Assembly: GCA_041397645.1 (NCBI GenBank)
Contig: JAWKWE010000004.1
Coordinates: 2,108,001 to 2,172,000 of the forward strand
Direction of reading: 5' to 3'
DNA from: Hyphomicrobiaceae bacterium
Lineage (GTDB): Bacteria; Pseudomonadota; Alphaproteobacteria; Rhizobiales; Hyphomicrobiaceae
Length of the DNA: 64,000 bases
The position numbers and the translations under genes are program-made. This document shows positions 8,321 through 17,086 of the stretch, one piece after another (position 1 is the first letter of the stretch; every line of letters starts with the position of its first letter). The notes beneath the pieces were generated by a model that saw nothing but the letters and a program-made list of their open reading frames with translations, was not told the origin of the DNA and made no database searches.

Positions 8321-8441
8321 TGGTCTTCAGTCCTTTTGTTTCGTTGTGCATTGGTTATGGGAGGTTCTTTGGCCTCGCCTTGGTCGTGCGTCCGTTGCAA
8401 CCCGCGCTCAGCAGAGCCGGCCGCAACGGACGAAATCGTGC

Positions 8442-9467
8442 TTAGTACTGGTCCTCGAAGCGCTTGGCCAGCTCGTCGATGTTGTCCGGCGGCCAGTTGG
8501 GCACTTCCATTCCCAGATGCAGGCCCATGGAGGCCAGCACTTCCTTGATCTCGTTAAGCGACTTGCGGCCGAAGTTCGGCGTGCGCAGCATCTCAGCTTC
8601 TGTCTTCTGGATCAGGTCGCCAATGTAAACGATGTTGTCGTTCTTCAGGCAGTTGGCGGAGCGCACTGACAGCTCCAATTCGTCCACCTTCTTGAGCAGC
8701 GCCGCGTTGAAGGCAAGCTCGGGATGCGCACGCTCTTCGACGGCCTTCTTGGGCTCTTCGAAATTGATGAACACTGCAAGCTGATCCTGAAGAATGCGCG
8801 CAGCCAACGCCACAGCATCCTCGGCACGTACTGAGCCGTCCGTTTCAACGGTCATGGTCAGCTTGTCGTAGTCAAGGATCTGACCTTCGCGCGTATTCTC
8901 CACCTTGTAGGAGACTTTCTTGACCGGCGAGTAGAGGCTGTCGACCGGGATAAGACCGATCGGCGCGTCCTCGGGGCGATTGCGGTCGGACTGAACGTAG
9001 CCTTTGCCCATATCGGCGGTGAACTCCATACGGATGGAGGCACCCTGGTCGAGATGGCAAATGACGTGATCTGGGTTGAGGATCTCAACTTCCGAGGAAG
9101 CTTCCATATCGCCGGCGCGCACTGGGCCTGCGCCTTCCTTCTTCAGCACCATGCGCTTGACGCCATCTGAATGGATGCGCAGCGCGATTTCCTTGATGTT
9201 GAGAATGATGTTGGTGACGTCCTCGCGCACGCCCGGCACGGAGGAGAACTCATGCAGCACGCCATCGATCTGTACTGTCTTGATGGCAGCGCCCTGAAGC
9301 GAAGAAAGCAGCACGCGACGCAGCGCGTTGCCGAGAGTCATGCCAAAACCGCGTTCCAGCGGCTCGGCGACGACAGTTGCAATCCGGGCGCGGTCGCGAC
9401 CCGGCTGGATGTCGATCTTGGAGGGTTTGATTAGGTCTTGCCAGTTCTTCTGCAGAACATTCACCAC
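8442..9467 (-). CDS. rpoA: DNA-directed RNA polymerase subunit alpha
   Basis: The 341-residue subunit has the N-terminal assembly domain (RDRARIATVVAEPLERGFGMTLGNALRRVLLSS, given here in outline, at about residues 24-57) and a C-terminal domain with ELSVRSANCLKNDNI and RTPNFGRKSLNEIKEVL. The latter contacts UP elements and activators. The length matches other alphaproteobacteria. It is between rpsK and rplQ, as in the canonical alpha operon; no rpsD is present here, which differs from E. coli and is normal for this class. Confidence 0.99.
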   Translation of the reverse strand: MVNVLQKNWQDLIKPSKIDIQPGRDRARIATVVAEPLERGFGMTLGNALRRVLLSSLQGAAIKTVQIDGVLHEFSSVPGVREDVTNIILNIKEIALRIHSDGVKRMVLKKEGAGPVRAGDMEASSEVEILNPDHVICHLDQGASIRMEFTADMGKGYVQSDRNRPEDAPIGLIPVDSLYSPVKKVSYKVENTREGQILDYDKLTMTVETDGSVRAEDAVALAARILQDQLAVFINFEEPKKAVEERAHPELAFNAALLKKVDELELSVRSANCLKNDNIVYIGDLIQKTEAEMLRTPNFGRKSLNEIKEVLASMGLHLGMEVPNWPPDNIDELAKRFEDQY

Positions 9468-9585
9468 GGGGAGCCTCGCTTGCGATGCGGCGCGGGTTGA
9501 TGAAGCCCGCGCCTACCAAGGGACGAATAAGTAAATAATACCAAGCCGCTAGCAGCTGGTCGGGCGGTCATTGCCGCCCTCGGCG

Positions 9586-9984
9586 TTATACGCGGCGGCG
9601 CTTGCGCGGGCGGCAGCCGTTATGGGGGATCGGCGTCACGTCGCGGATCGAAGTGATCTGGAAGCCGATCGACTGAAGCGCGCGAAGTGCCGACTCACGA
9701 CCCGAGCCCGGACCGCAGACTTCGACTTCGAGCACCTTCATGCCGTGATCCTGAGCCTTGCGGCCAGCATCTTCAGCGGCAACCTGAGCGGCATACGGCG
9801 TCGACTTGCGCGACCCCTTGAAGCCCTTCGTGCCCGACGACGACCAGGCAATCGTGTTGCCCTGTGCGTCTGTGATCGTGATCATCGTGTTATTGAAAGA
9901 CGCGTTCACGTGAGCCACGCCCGACGTGATGTTCTTCTTCTCGCGCTTCCTGACTTTGCCGCGTGCGGCTGCTTCCTTGGCCAT
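9586..9984 (-). CDS. rpsK: 30S ribosomal protein S11
   Basis: The 132-residue product has the S11 core: HVNASFNNTMITITDAQGN, then SSSGTKGFKGSRKSTPYAAQ and the C-terminal DVTPIPHNGCRPRKRRRV. S11 forms part of the platform of the small subunit and contacts 16S rRNA helix 45. The N terminus is basic (KVRKREKKNI). It follows rpsM by 152 bases. Confidence 0.99.
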   Translation of the reverse strand: MAKEAAARGKVRKREKKNITSGVAHVNASFNNTMITITDAQGNTIAWSSSGTKGFKGSRKSTPYAAQVAAEDAGRKAQDHGMKVLEVEVCGPGSGRESALRALQSIGFQITSIRDVTPIPHNGCRPRKRRRV

Positions 9985-10136
9985 CTCGACTTTGCTCCTT
10001 ACCCCGTAGCGCTCTCGCCTTTGGCGCCCGTGGGCTCAACTCGAATTTGCGGCCCCAAGCAAAGCAATGCGAACAGGACCGAGTTAAAAATGCCAGCGCG
10101 GGCCAAGCTCGAAAAACCGAACCAGCGCTGCGAAAA

Positions 10137-10514
10137 CTACTTCGTCGCTTTCTTCTTGCCGGCGATCGCCACAGCCTTGCCCTTGCGGGTGCGGGCGTTC
10201 GTGTGCGTGCGCTGACCGCGAACGGGCAGGCCCTTGCGGTGACGCAGACCGCGATAGCAACCCAGATCCATGAGGCGCTTGATGTTCATCTGAACTTCAC
10301 GGCGCAGATCGCCCTCAACCGTGTAATCGCGGTCGATGGCTTCACGGATCTGCAGAACCTCAGCGTCAGTCAGCTCATTGACGCGGCGCTCAGCAGGGAT
10401 GCCAACCTTCGCGCAGATCTCGCTGGCGAACTTGGGGCCAATGCCGTGAATGTAGCGCAGCGCGATGAGGACGCGCTTGTTGGTCGGGATGTTGACGCCT
10501 GCGATGCGGGCCAC
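10137..10514 (-). CDS. rpsM: 30S ribosomal protein S13
   Basis: The 125-residue protein starts MARIAGVNIPTNKRVLIAL and contains the YIHGIGPKFASEIC helix-hairpin-helix and the GLRHRKGLPVRGQRTHTNAR signature. S13 contacts the P-site tRNA and 5S/L5 bridge on the head of the 30S subunit. It is the first gene of the alpha operon here, preceded by a candidate promoter 210 bases upstream. rpmJ, which lies next to rpsM in many bacteria, is not present in the gap. Confidence 0.99.
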   Translation of the reverse strand: MARIAGVNIPTNKRVLIALRYIHGIGPKFASEICAKVGIPAERRVNELTDAEVLQIREAIDRDYTVEGDLRREVQMNIKRLMDLGCYRGLRHRKGLPVRGQRTHTNARTRKGKAVAIAGKKKATK

Positions 10515-10723
10515 GTTGGTCTCCTGCGGTCTTCTTGCGGTAGAGCGACTTAGCGCCCACCTTATGGTTAGTGATGCCGTCCGGCATCGTGGTTAGTTGT
10601 CCGCCTTGCCTGCACCGTATGGGTGCGAAGCGGCACTAGCGGCCGTCCAAATGCACAACGTTCCGGGCCCGAGCTTTCGCCCCGGTCCGGATTTCATCTG
10701 GCCTGCGCTAGAAATTCCAGTGG

Positions 10724-10752
10724 TTTCTATCGCGCAAACCTTGATCCGTCAA
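10724..10752 (-). promoter_or_regulatory. candidate promoter for rpsM-rpsK-rpoA-rplQ
   Basis: On the minus strand TTGACG (10747-10752) and TAGAAA (10724-10729) are separated by exactly 17 bases, a plausible sigma-70-type promoter just past the adk stop. It would leave a leader of roughly 200 bases before rpsM. A stem with an internal loop (GGG..GGCCT with AGGCC..CCC) overlaps the adk stop codon immediately upstream but has no U-run. Confidence 0.42.
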
Positions 10753-10769
10753 TCCGGTGGGTCGGCCTT

Positions 10770-11363
10770 TCAGGCCTTCCCAACCGCCGCCAAAACCCCG
10801 TCGATCTGGCGGGTTACGTCGTCGATTGGCGCCATACCGTCCACGGTCCTTAACAGTTCGTGGGCGAAGTAGTACCCGGTGAGGGGCGCCGTCTCGCGGT
10901 AGTAGGCCATAAGGCGCGTCTTCAGCGCCTCGGCATTATCGTCGGCCCGGACCGTACCGCCAGCTGCCAGCGTCTCGCGGGCGCGGTTCTCGATACGATC
11001 GACCAGAATTGTATCATCGACCTTGAGCTCGACCACGCAATCCAGCTTTTTGTTTTTCGACTTCAATAGCTTATCGAGCGCTGCCGCCTGCGGCAGCGTG
11101 CGTGGAAAGCCGTCCAAAATGAATCCCTTGGCGCAATCGGGCTCGGCGATGCGGTCGGCAATAATCCCGACGACGACCTCATCCGGCACCAAACCTCCGG
11201 CCGCCATAATCTCCTTGGCCTTCATACCGACCGGCGTCCCCGCCTTCACGGCTGCCCGAAGCATGTCTCCGGTCGAAAGTTGAGGAATGCCAAGCTTCTT
11301 GCAGAGCACCTCCGACTGCGTCCCTTTGCCTGCGCCTGGAGGTCCCAGTAGAATTAAATTCAT
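10770..11363 (-). CDS. adk: adenylate kinase
   Basis: The 197-residue enzyme interconverts ATP, AMP and ADP. The P-loop GPPGAGKGT is at residues 7-15, the AMP-binding STGDMLRAA follows at about 30, and GFILDGFPRT at about 81-90. The LID is the short type without a zinc-binding Cys cluster, which accounts for the length below 214. It overlaps secY by four bases (ATGA), so it is translationally coupled to the translocase gene, an arrangement widespread in bacteria. Confidence 0.98.
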   Translation of the reverse strand: MNLILLGPPGAGKGTQSEVLCKKLGIPQLSTGDMLRAAVKAGTPVGMKAKEIMAAGGLVPDEVVVGIIADRIAEPDCAKGFILDGFPRTLPQAAALDKLLKSKNKKLDCVVELKVDDTILVDRIENRARETLAAGGTVRADDNAEALKTRLMAYYRETAPLTGYYFAHELLRTVDGMAPIDDVTRQIDGVLAAVGKA

Positions 11364-12718
11364 CGCCGCCCCTTTGCTGAGGATGCGCCCTTGAGCTTGG
11401 CCTTCTTGATGAGGCCTTCGTATTGCTGGGCAATCAAATGGCTCTGGATCTGAGCCACGGTGTCCATCGTAACGCTGACCGCGATCAGAAGCGAGGTACC
11501 GCCGAAGTAGAGCGGAATGCCGGCATATCCGGTCAGGAACTCGGGCAGCACGCAGACCGCAGCAAGATAGAGAGCGCCGATCAGGGTAATCCGGGTCAGG
11601 ATGTAGTCGATGTATTCGGCGGTCTTCTCGCCGGGGCGGATGCCAGGGATGAAGCCGCCGTACTTGCGCAAGTTATCTGCCGTGTCCTTCGGGTTGATGA
11701 CAACCGCCGTGTAGAAGAACGCGAAGAAGATGATGAGCGCGGCGTAGACCGCCATGTGCAAAGGTTGGCCGGTGCCCAGCGACGCCACGATGTTGTTCAG
11801 CCACTCAGGACCCTGACCGGCAGTGAACTGTGCGACGGTAATCGGCAGCAGCAGCAACGAGGAGGCGAAGATCGGCGGGATAACGCCCGACGAATTCAGC
11901 TTCAGCGGAAGATGCGAAGCCTCGCCCTGGAACATCTTGTTGCCAACCTGGCGCTTGGGATACTGGACCAGCAGCCTGCGCTGTGCGCGCTCGAAGAATA
12001 CGATCGCTGCCACGACACCAAGCGCAAGCACCAGGAAGCCAACGAGCAGTGCGGGGCTGATCGAACCCGTTTTCGACAGTTCGAAGAGCTGGACGAGCGC
12101 GCCGGGCAAGCCCGCGACGATGCCGGCGAATATGATGAGCGAAGTACCGTTGCCGACGCCGCGTTGGGTGATCTGCTCTCCAAGCCACATCAGGAACATG
12201 GTACCGCCGACCAGCGTGATCACGGTGGTGGCGCGGAAGAACCAGCCGGGCTCAATGACGACGCTGCCAGCCGCATTGTGCGAACCTTCAAGCCCAACAG
12301 AAATACCGTAAGCTTGGAACGCCGCGAGCACGACCGTCAGGTAGCGCGTGTACTGGTTGATCTGCTTACGGCCGGCCTCACCCTCTTTCTTCAGCGCTTC
12401 GAGCTTCGGATTGATCGAGCTCATCAGCTGCATGATGATCGAGGCGGAGATGTAGGGCATGATGTTCAAGGCAAAGATGGCCATGCGACCGAGCGCACCA
12501 CCGCCTAGCGTATTGAACATTCCGAGGATGCCGTGCGACTGCTGCGCGAAAGAAGCAGCATAAGCGGCAATATTGATACCCGGCAGCGGGATATATGTGC
12601 CCAGCCGGTAGACGACGAGCGCAGCGAGCGTGAACCAGATGCGCTTCTTCAGATCCTCGGCCTTCGAGAAGGCTCCGAGGTTGAGATTTGCGGCAAGCTG
12701 CTCGGCAGCGGAAACCAT
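11360..12718 (-). CDS. secY: Sec translocase channel subunit SecY
   Basis: The 452-residue inner-membrane protein has ten predicted helices and SecY landmarks: RIWFTLAALVVYRLGTYIPLPGI at TM1, the plug region around GGGALGRMAIFALNIMPYISASI, and GFIPGIRPGEKTAEYI in the C5 cytoplasmic loop, where the conserved arginine of RPG contacts SecA. It forms the protein-conducting channel with SecE (65 residues, encoded about 27 kb away in the same block) and SecG. The gene lies between rplO and adk. Confidence 0.99.
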   Translation of the reverse strand: MVSAAEQLAANLNLGAFSKAEDLKKRIWFTLAALVVYRLGTYIPLPGINIAAYAASFAQQSHGILGMFNTLGGGALGRMAIFALNIMPYISASIIMQLMSSINPKLEALKKEGEAGRKQINQYTRYLTVVLAAFQAYGISVGLEGSHNAAGSVVIEPGWFFRATTVITLVGGTMFLMWLGEQITQRGVGNGTSLIIFAGIVAGLPGALVQLFELSKTGSISPALLVGFLVLALGVVAAIVFFERAQRRLLVQYPKRQVGNKMFQGEASHLPLKLNSSGVIPPIFASSLLLLPITVAQFTAGQGPEWLNNIVASLGTGQPLHMAVYAALIIFFAFFYTAVVINPKDTADNLRKYGGFIPGIRPGEKTAEYIDYILTRITLIGALYLAAVCVLPEFLTGYAGIPLYFGGTSLLIAVSVTMDTVAQIQSHLIAQQYEGLIKKAKLKGASSAKGRR

Positions 12719-12823
12719 CGTGTTATTCTCCTGACCGAGCGCAGCTGGTGCGCGGGTCCAGATCTCGTTTCAAGGATGGAACGCGGAAGGCCCACAGCAA
12801 CATGGCGGACCTCCCGTCGGACC

Positions 12824-13375
12824 TTATTCGTCCTTGGCGCCTGCGGGCTTCTTACCCGCTGCCGCCTTCTTAGCGGCCGACTTGGCGCGCTTCTTCTCGT
12901 CGGCTTCCAGCACCTTGACGGGAATGATCGTCACGCTGCCGCCGGCTTTCTCGATCGCAGCCTTGGCCTTAGCCGTAGCGTGGTTGACCGTGATGGAAAC
13001 CTTCGTCTTGATTTCACCGTCGCCAAGCAGGCGCAGGCCATCCTTCGGACGGCGCAGAACGCCAGCGGAAACCAGTGAAGCCACATCGACCGGCTGTCCC
13101 GCGTCGACGCGCTTTTCCTCAATCGCCTGCTGCAGAGCGCCGACGTTGATCTCGTTGTAGTCAGCCGGGCGCCACTTGTTGAAGCCGCGCTTGGGCAAGC
13201 GACGATGAAGCGGCATCTGGCCGCCTTCGAAACCGCCGATTGCAACGCCGGAGCGAGCCGTCTGGCCCTTTCCGCCGCGGCCACCCATCTTGCCCAGACC
13301 GGAGCCGATGCCGCGGCCGATGCGGGTGCGGAACTTGCGAGAGCCCGCGTTGTCTTTAATGCCGTTGAGCCGCAT
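12824..13375 (-). CDS. rplO: 50S ribosomal protein L15 with C-terminal Lys/Ala tail
   Basis: The ATG at 13375 follows AAGGAG by nine bases and starts MRLNGIKDN, the L15 consensus, so I shorten the open frame by ten codons. The core has the GRGIGSGLGKMGGRGGKGQ rRNA-binding loop and the GGFEGGQMPLHRRLPKRGF segment. At 183 residues it is longer than E. coli L15 (144) because of a low-complexity C terminus (about residues 155-183: alternating KK, AK, AA, GK motifs, ending KDE). Confidence 0.97.
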   Translation of the reverse strand: MRLNGIKDNAGSRKFRTRIGRGIGSGLGKMGGRGGKGQTARSGVAIGGFEGGQMPLHRRLPKRGFNKWRPADYNEINVGALQQAIEEKRVDAGQPVDVASLVSAGVLRRPKDGLRLLGDGEIKTKVSITVNHATAKAKAAIEKAGGSVTIIPVKVLEADEKKRAKSAAKKAAAGKKPAGAKDE

Positions 13376-13494
13376 TGGGCTACGCTCCTTCTTTCGTGGC
13401 ACCAACAGGCCGCTGAGGCCGGGCGTTGGATGCCCAATAGTTTCGTGTCCTTAAGCTGCCTGGCGTGACCCTATAGGGCAAGCGCCGAGCGAAA

Positions 13495-13686
13495 TTACTT
13501 GTCCTCTACGACCCGCACGAGATGCGAAACCTTCTTGAGCATGCCGCGCATTGCAGGCGTGTCCTCAAGGGTAGCGCGACGGCCGAGCTTGTTCAGCCCC
13601 AGGCCGACGAGCGTCTGCGTCTGGCGCTCTGGGCGGCGGTTCGGGCTGCGGATCTGCTCGATCGTAATCGTCTTATTGCTGGCCAT
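13495..13686 (-). CDS. rpmD: 50S ribosomal protein L30
   Basis: The 63-residue protein has the L30 pattern: TITIEQIRSPNRRPERQTQTL, then GLGLNKLGRRATLEDTPAM and GMLKKVSHLVRVVE. It lies between rpsE and rplO as in the canonical spc operon. Confidence 0.97.
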   Translation of the reverse strand: MASNKTITIEQIRSPNRRPERQTQTLVGLGLNKLGRRATLEDTPAMRGMLKKVSHLVRVVEDK

Positions 13687-13709
13687 GTGGTTACCTCGAA
13701 AGCAAATGT

Positions 13710-13734
13710 GAAGCCCCTCGCAAAAAGGGGCTTC
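13710..13734 (-). other. hairpin between rpsE and rpmD
   Basis: An eight-base-pair perfect stem (GAAGCCCC paired with GGGGCTTC, arms 13727-13734 and 13710-13717) lies in the 58-base gap. It has no 3' U-run on the minus strand, so it is more likely a stability or processing element than a terminator. Confidence 0.45.
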
Positions 13735-13744
13735 AAGTCTCGTC

Positions 13745-14317
13745 TCAGGCCTCGGCGCTTACGTCCGCAGCCGATCCGTCACGGCGGCGCGAAACGATGT
13801 CCGAAACCTTCTTGTTGCGGCGGGCTGCGACCGCACGCGGATTTTCCTGCGCCTTCAGCGCATCGAACGTGGCGCGCACGACGTTATAGGGGTTGGTCGA
13901 GCCCAGCGACTTCGCAACGACGTCATGCACGCCGAGCATCTCGAACACGGCGCGCATCGCACCGCCGGCGATGATACCGGTACCTGCCGGTGCCGAGCGA
14001 ACGACCACCTTACCCGAACCGTGACGACCGACGCTGTCATGGTGCAGCGTGCGGGCATCGCGCAGGGGAACGCGAAGCAGGTTGCGCTTTGCGCCTTCCG
14101 TCGCCTTGCGGATAGCCTCAGGCACTTCGCGCGCCTTGCCATGACCGAACCCGACGCGGCCCTTCAGATCGCCTACCACGACGAGTGCGGCGAAACCGAA
14201 GCGCTTACCGCCCTTCACAACCTTGGCGACACGATTGATGTGCACCAGCTTGTCGGTGAACTCGCTATCGCGCTCCTCGCGGTCACGGCCGCGCTCTCTT
14301 TGAGGTCCACGTGCCAC
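13745..14317 (-). CDS. rpsE: 30S ribosomal protein S5
   Basis: The 190-residue protein has the double-stranded RNA-binding S5 domain (DKLVHINRVAKVVKGGKRF then GRVGFGHGKAREVPEAI) and the C-terminal S5 fold (GTGIIAGGAMRAVFEMLGV, SLGSTNPYNVVRAT). The start is GTG at 14317, supported by GAGAGGA seven bases upstream. S5 is involved in decoding fidelity at the mRNA entry channel. A polar tail (NKKVSDIVSRRRDGS onward) extends the C terminus. Confidence 0.98.
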   Translation of the reverse strand: MARGPQRERGRDREERDSEFTDKLVHINRVAKVVKGGKRFGFAALVVVGDLKGRVGFGHGKAREVPEAIRKATEGAKRNLLRVPLRDARTLHHDSVGRHGSGKVVVRSAPAGTGIIAGGAMRAVFEMLGVHDVVAKSLGSTNPYNVVRATFDALKAQENPRAVAARRNKKVSDIVSRRRDGSAADVSAEA

Positions 14318-14333
14318 GTTTAAATCCTCTCCA

Positions 14334-14696
14334 TTAGAACTTCAGACCGCCCTCGCGGGCGGCATCGGCCAGCGCCTTGACGCGGCCATGAAACAGAAAA
14401 CCACCGCGGTCGAACACGACTTCGCTGACGCCGGCCTTCACAGCCCGCTCCGCGACCAGCTTGCCAACAGCAGCAGCTGCGTCCTTGTTCGCCCCGGACT
14501 TGAGCGAGCCCTTGAGCTCTTTGTCCATCGTCGATGCCGCCGCGAGCGTGGTGCCCTTGGCGTCGTCGATCACCTGCGCGTAGATGTGCGCAGACGAACG
14601 ATGGATCGAAAGGCGCGGACGCCCGCTCGAATACTTCTTCACGCTGCGGCGCACACGGGCCCGGCGCTTCACAAACTTTTCTTTGGAATTGGCCAT
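14334..14696 (-). CDS. rplR: 50S ribosomal protein L18
   Basis: The 120-residue 5S rRNA-binding protein has the basic N terminus (KRRARVRRSVK), the RPRLSIHRSSAHIYAQVIDD block and the C-terminal FDRGGFLFHGRVKALADAARE signature. It is 11 bases after rplF and 16 before rpsE. Confidence 0.98.
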   Translation of the reverse strand: MANSKEKFVKRRARVRRSVKKYSSGRPRLSIHRSSAHIYAQVIDDAKGTTLAAASTMDKELKGSLKSGANKDAAAAVGKLVAERAVKAGVSEVVFDRGGFLFHGRVKALADAAREGGLKF

Positions 14697-14707
14697 GGTC
14701 GCCGTCC

Positions 14708-15250
14708 TTATTTCTTCTTGCCTTCCTTGCGGAAGATGTACTCGCCCTTGTAGCGCACGCCCTTGCCCTGGTAGGGCTCAGGCTTGCGCGACGCACGGAT
14801 CTCGGCGGCCATCTGGCCGACCGCCTGCTTGTCGATACCCGAAACCGTCACCTGGTCCTGCTTGGGTCCGCCAACCTTGACGTCGACGCCAGCGGGAATG
14901 TCGAGCACGACGTCATGGCTGTAGCCGACGGAGAGCACGATCTCGTTCTTGCCCTTCATCTGCGCCTTGAAGCCGACGCCGTGAATTTCCAGCTCCTGGC
15001 TGTAGCCATCCGTCACGCCCTTGATGAGGTTGGCGATCTGGGTGCGCGACATGCCCCACATGGAGCGAGCCGGCTTGGTATCCTCGATCAACGAAACGAG
15101 GACGCCCTCCTTCGTCGATTCAACCTTGAGCTCCTCAGGAACGCTGAACGAAAGCTCGCCCTTGGGGCCTTTCATCTTGACGTTCTGACCGGCCACCGTC
15201 GCCGTCACATTCGACGGTACGGGAACGGGTTTTTTACCGATGCGCGACAT
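14708..15250 (-). CDS. rplF: 50S ribosomal protein L6
   Basis: The 180-residue protein opens MSRIGKKPVPVPSNV and carries two L6 repeats, ending with the conserved RKPEPYQGKGVRYKGE rRNA-binding motif near residue 160. L6 lies near the sarcin-ricin loop and contacts elongation factors. The length is standard. Confidence 0.99.
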   Translation of the reverse strand: MSRIGKKPVPVPSNVTATVAGQNVKMKGPKGELSFSVPEELKVESTKEGVLVSLIEDTKPARSMWGMSRTQIANLIKGVTDGYSQELEIHGVGFKAQMKGKNEIVLSVGYSHDVVLDIPAGVDVKVGGPKQDQVTVSGIDKQAVGQMAAEIRASRKPEPYQGKGVRYKGEYIFRKEGKKK

Positions 15251-15318
15251 GGGTCAATGAACCTTTTTTCTTCAGTCCGGCGAGTGTGTGTCGATAACCC
15301 CGACCGGCCCTTTCGCGA

Positions 15319-15717
15319 TTAGAAGATGTTGCAGATGACCTCGCCACCAACGTTGGCCTCACGCGCCTTCGCATCCGACATAACGCCCTTGGGCGTCGAG
15401 AGAATGGAGACACCGAGACCGTTGGCGACGGTCGGAATGTTCTTGACCGGCGAATAGACCCGGCGGCCAGGCTTGGAGATACGCTCGATTTCGCGGATCG
15501 CCGGCTGGCCGTTGTAGTACTTCAGCTCGATTTCAAACTGCGGGATTTCGCCCTTCATCTCAACGCGGGTGTAGCCGCGGATGTAGCCCTCGTCCTGCAG
15601 CACGTCGAGAACGCGGCCGCGCAGGTTGGATGCCGGCGTCGACACCTTCGGACGACGGCGCATCTGCGCGTTGCGGATACGGGTGAGCATATCGCCCAAC
15701 GGATCGTTCATTGCCAT
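15319..15717 (-). CDS. rpsH: 30S ribosomal protein S8
   Basis: The 132-residue protein begins MNDPLGDMLTRIRNAQ (after MA) and ends with GVSILSTPKGVMSDAKAR and GGEVICNIF, the 16S helix-21 binding end of S8. In E. coli S8 represses the spc operon by binding near rplE; whether this holds here cannot be seen. Confidence 0.99.
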   Translation of the reverse strand: MAMNDPLGDMLTRIRNAQMRRRPKVSTPASNLRGRVLDVLQDEGYIRGYTRVEMKGEIPQFEIELKYYNGQPAIREIERISKPGRRVYSPVKNIPTVANGLGVSILSTPKGVMSDAKAREANVGGEVICNIF

Positions 15718-15729
15718 TGCGCGCTCTCC

Positions 15730-16035
15730 TTACCAGCTCGATTTGACCATGCCCGGGATGCGGCCCTGGCTGGCGAGTTCGCGCAGCTGGTTGCGGCACA
15801 TTCTGAGCTTGCGGTAATTGCCGCGCGCGCGGCCAGTGATCTCGCAACGGTTGCGAATGCGAACCGCGGCGCCGTTACGAGGCATTTCGGCCAGCTTCAG
15901 ACGGGCCGCGAAACGCTCTTCCGCGGTCTTCGTCATGTCCTTGGCGAGTTCTTTGAGCCGCTTGCGCTTGGGCGCCTGCTGCTCGGCCATCTTGCGACGG
16001 CGCTTGTTCTTTTCAATCGAACTGGTCTTAGCCAT
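15730..16035 (-). CDS. rpsN: 30S ribosomal protein S14 (zinc-independent type)
   Basis: The 101-residue form lacks the CxxC pairs of the short zinc-binding S14, and carries the RCEITGRARGNYRKLRMCR motif and the C-terminal RELASQGRIPGMVKSSW. The N terminus is a basic helix (KRRRKMAEQQAPKRKRL). It is 12 bases before rpsH. Confidence 0.98.
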   Translation of the reverse strand: MAKTSSIEKNKRRRKMAEQQAPKRKRLKELAKDMTKTAEERFAARLKLAEMPRNGAAVRIRNRCEITGRARGNYRKLRMCRNQLRELASQGRIPGMVKSSW

Positions 16036-16090
16036 ATAATCTCCTCCAAAGGCCTTTCGGGACGGCCGCTTTCAGCTGGCCCGAGGTCCT

Positions 16091-16756
16091 CTAGCTGCGG
16101 AACGGGAAGTTAAAGCCCTTGAGCAACTCGCGGGCTTCGTCATCAGTGTTTGCCGACGTGCAGACGATCACGTCGAGACCCAGGACGTTATCGACCTTGT
16201 CGTAATCGATCTCGGGGAACACGATGTGTTCCTTGAGGCCGGTTGCGTAATTGCCGCGTCCGTCAAAGCTCTTCGGGTTCAGGCCGCGGAAGTCCTTCAC
16301 GCGCGGCAGCGCGATCGTCACCAGGCGGTCCAGGAACTCATACATGCGGTCGCCGCGCAGCGTAACCTTGGTGCCAATCGCCATGCCTTCGCGCAGCTTG
16401 TAGGTCGCGATGGCCTTGCGGGCACGGGTAACGACAGGACGCTGACCGGCGATCAAGGCCAGTTCAGCAACCGCGTTGTCGACCTTCTTGCGATCATTGA
16501 CGGCATCGCCCACGCCCATATTGAGAACGATTTTCTCAATCTTTGGGATTTGCATGACGTTGGCGTAGCCGAACTTCTGCATCAGAGCGTCGCGCACGAC
16601 CGTTTCGTAATGCGACTTGAGGCGCGGCTTATAATCCTTCGGGCGCGGCGCAGCTACGCGCGCTTCCTTGGGAGCGGCTGCAGCCTTCTTCGCGCCTTTT
16701 GCCTGGGCGCCACCCTGGGGCTTGCCGCCCTTTTGCGCTTTTTCTTTCTCAGCCAT
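16091..16756 (-). CDS. rplE: 50S ribosomal protein L5 with long N-terminal Lys/Ala/Gly extension
   Basis: The L5 core starts near residue 45 (YKPRLKSHYETVVRDALMQ) and contains NVMQIPKIEKIVLNMGVGDA and the C-terminal ELLKGFNFPF. Before it are about 40 residues rich in Lys, Ala, Gly and Gln (KGGKPQGGAQAKGAKKAAAA). This makes 221 residues against about 179 in E. coli. The stretch reads in frame from an ATG three bases after rplX's stop, so I keep it. L5 binds 5S rRNA and forms the B1b bridge. Confidence 0.96.
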   Translation of the reverse strand: MAEKEKAQKGGKPQGGAQAKGAKKAAAAPKEARVAAPRPKDYKPRLKSHYETVVRDALMQKFGYANVMQIPKIEKIVLNMGVGDAVNDRKKVDNAVAELALIAGQRPVVTRARKAIATYKLREGMAIGTKVTLRGDRMYEFLDRLVTIALPRVKDFRGLNPKSFDGRGNYATGLKEHIVFPEIDYDKVDNVLGLDVIVCTSANTDDEARELLKGFNFPFRS

Positions 16757-16759
16757 GGC

Positions 16760-17086
16760 TTAGTTCTTCTCCGGGATCTGCTCACCCGAGCGCTTAGCGA
16801 CACGGACCTTCTTGCCGTCGGCCAGGAGCTTGAAGCCAACGCGCGTCGGCTTGCCGTCCTTGGGATCCTCAATCGCGAGGTTGGAAATCTGGATGGGGCC
16901 TTCCTTGGAAATAATGCCGCCTTCCTGCTGGGCCGTCTGACGCTGATGGCGACGCACCATATTGATGCCGCGAACCAGCGCGCGGTTCTCCTTCGGCATC
17001 ACGTCGATGACCTCGCCGCGCTTGCCTTTGTCGCGCCCGGCGAGAACGACGACGTTATCGCCTTTTTTGATCTTGAACGACGCCAT
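16760..17086 (-). CDS. rplX: 50S ribosomal protein L24
   Basis: The 108-residue protein has the KOW motif (KKGDNVVVLAGRDKGKRGEV) and the GINMVRRHQRQTAQQEGGII segment of L24, an assembly initiator at the tunnel exit. Its ATG overlaps the rplN stop by one base (TAATG). Confidence 0.98.
   Translation of the reverse strand: MASFKIKKGDNVVVLAGRDKGKRGEVIDVMPKENRALVRGINMVRRHQRQTAQQEGGIISKEGPIQISNLAIEDPKDGKPTRVGFKLLADGKKVRVAKRSGEQIPEKN

Noticed and set aside
10515..10769. Possible rpmJ (L36) between adk and rpsM
   Set aside because: No frame in this gap shows the L36 cysteine/histidine pattern; in this class the gene is usually elsewhere.
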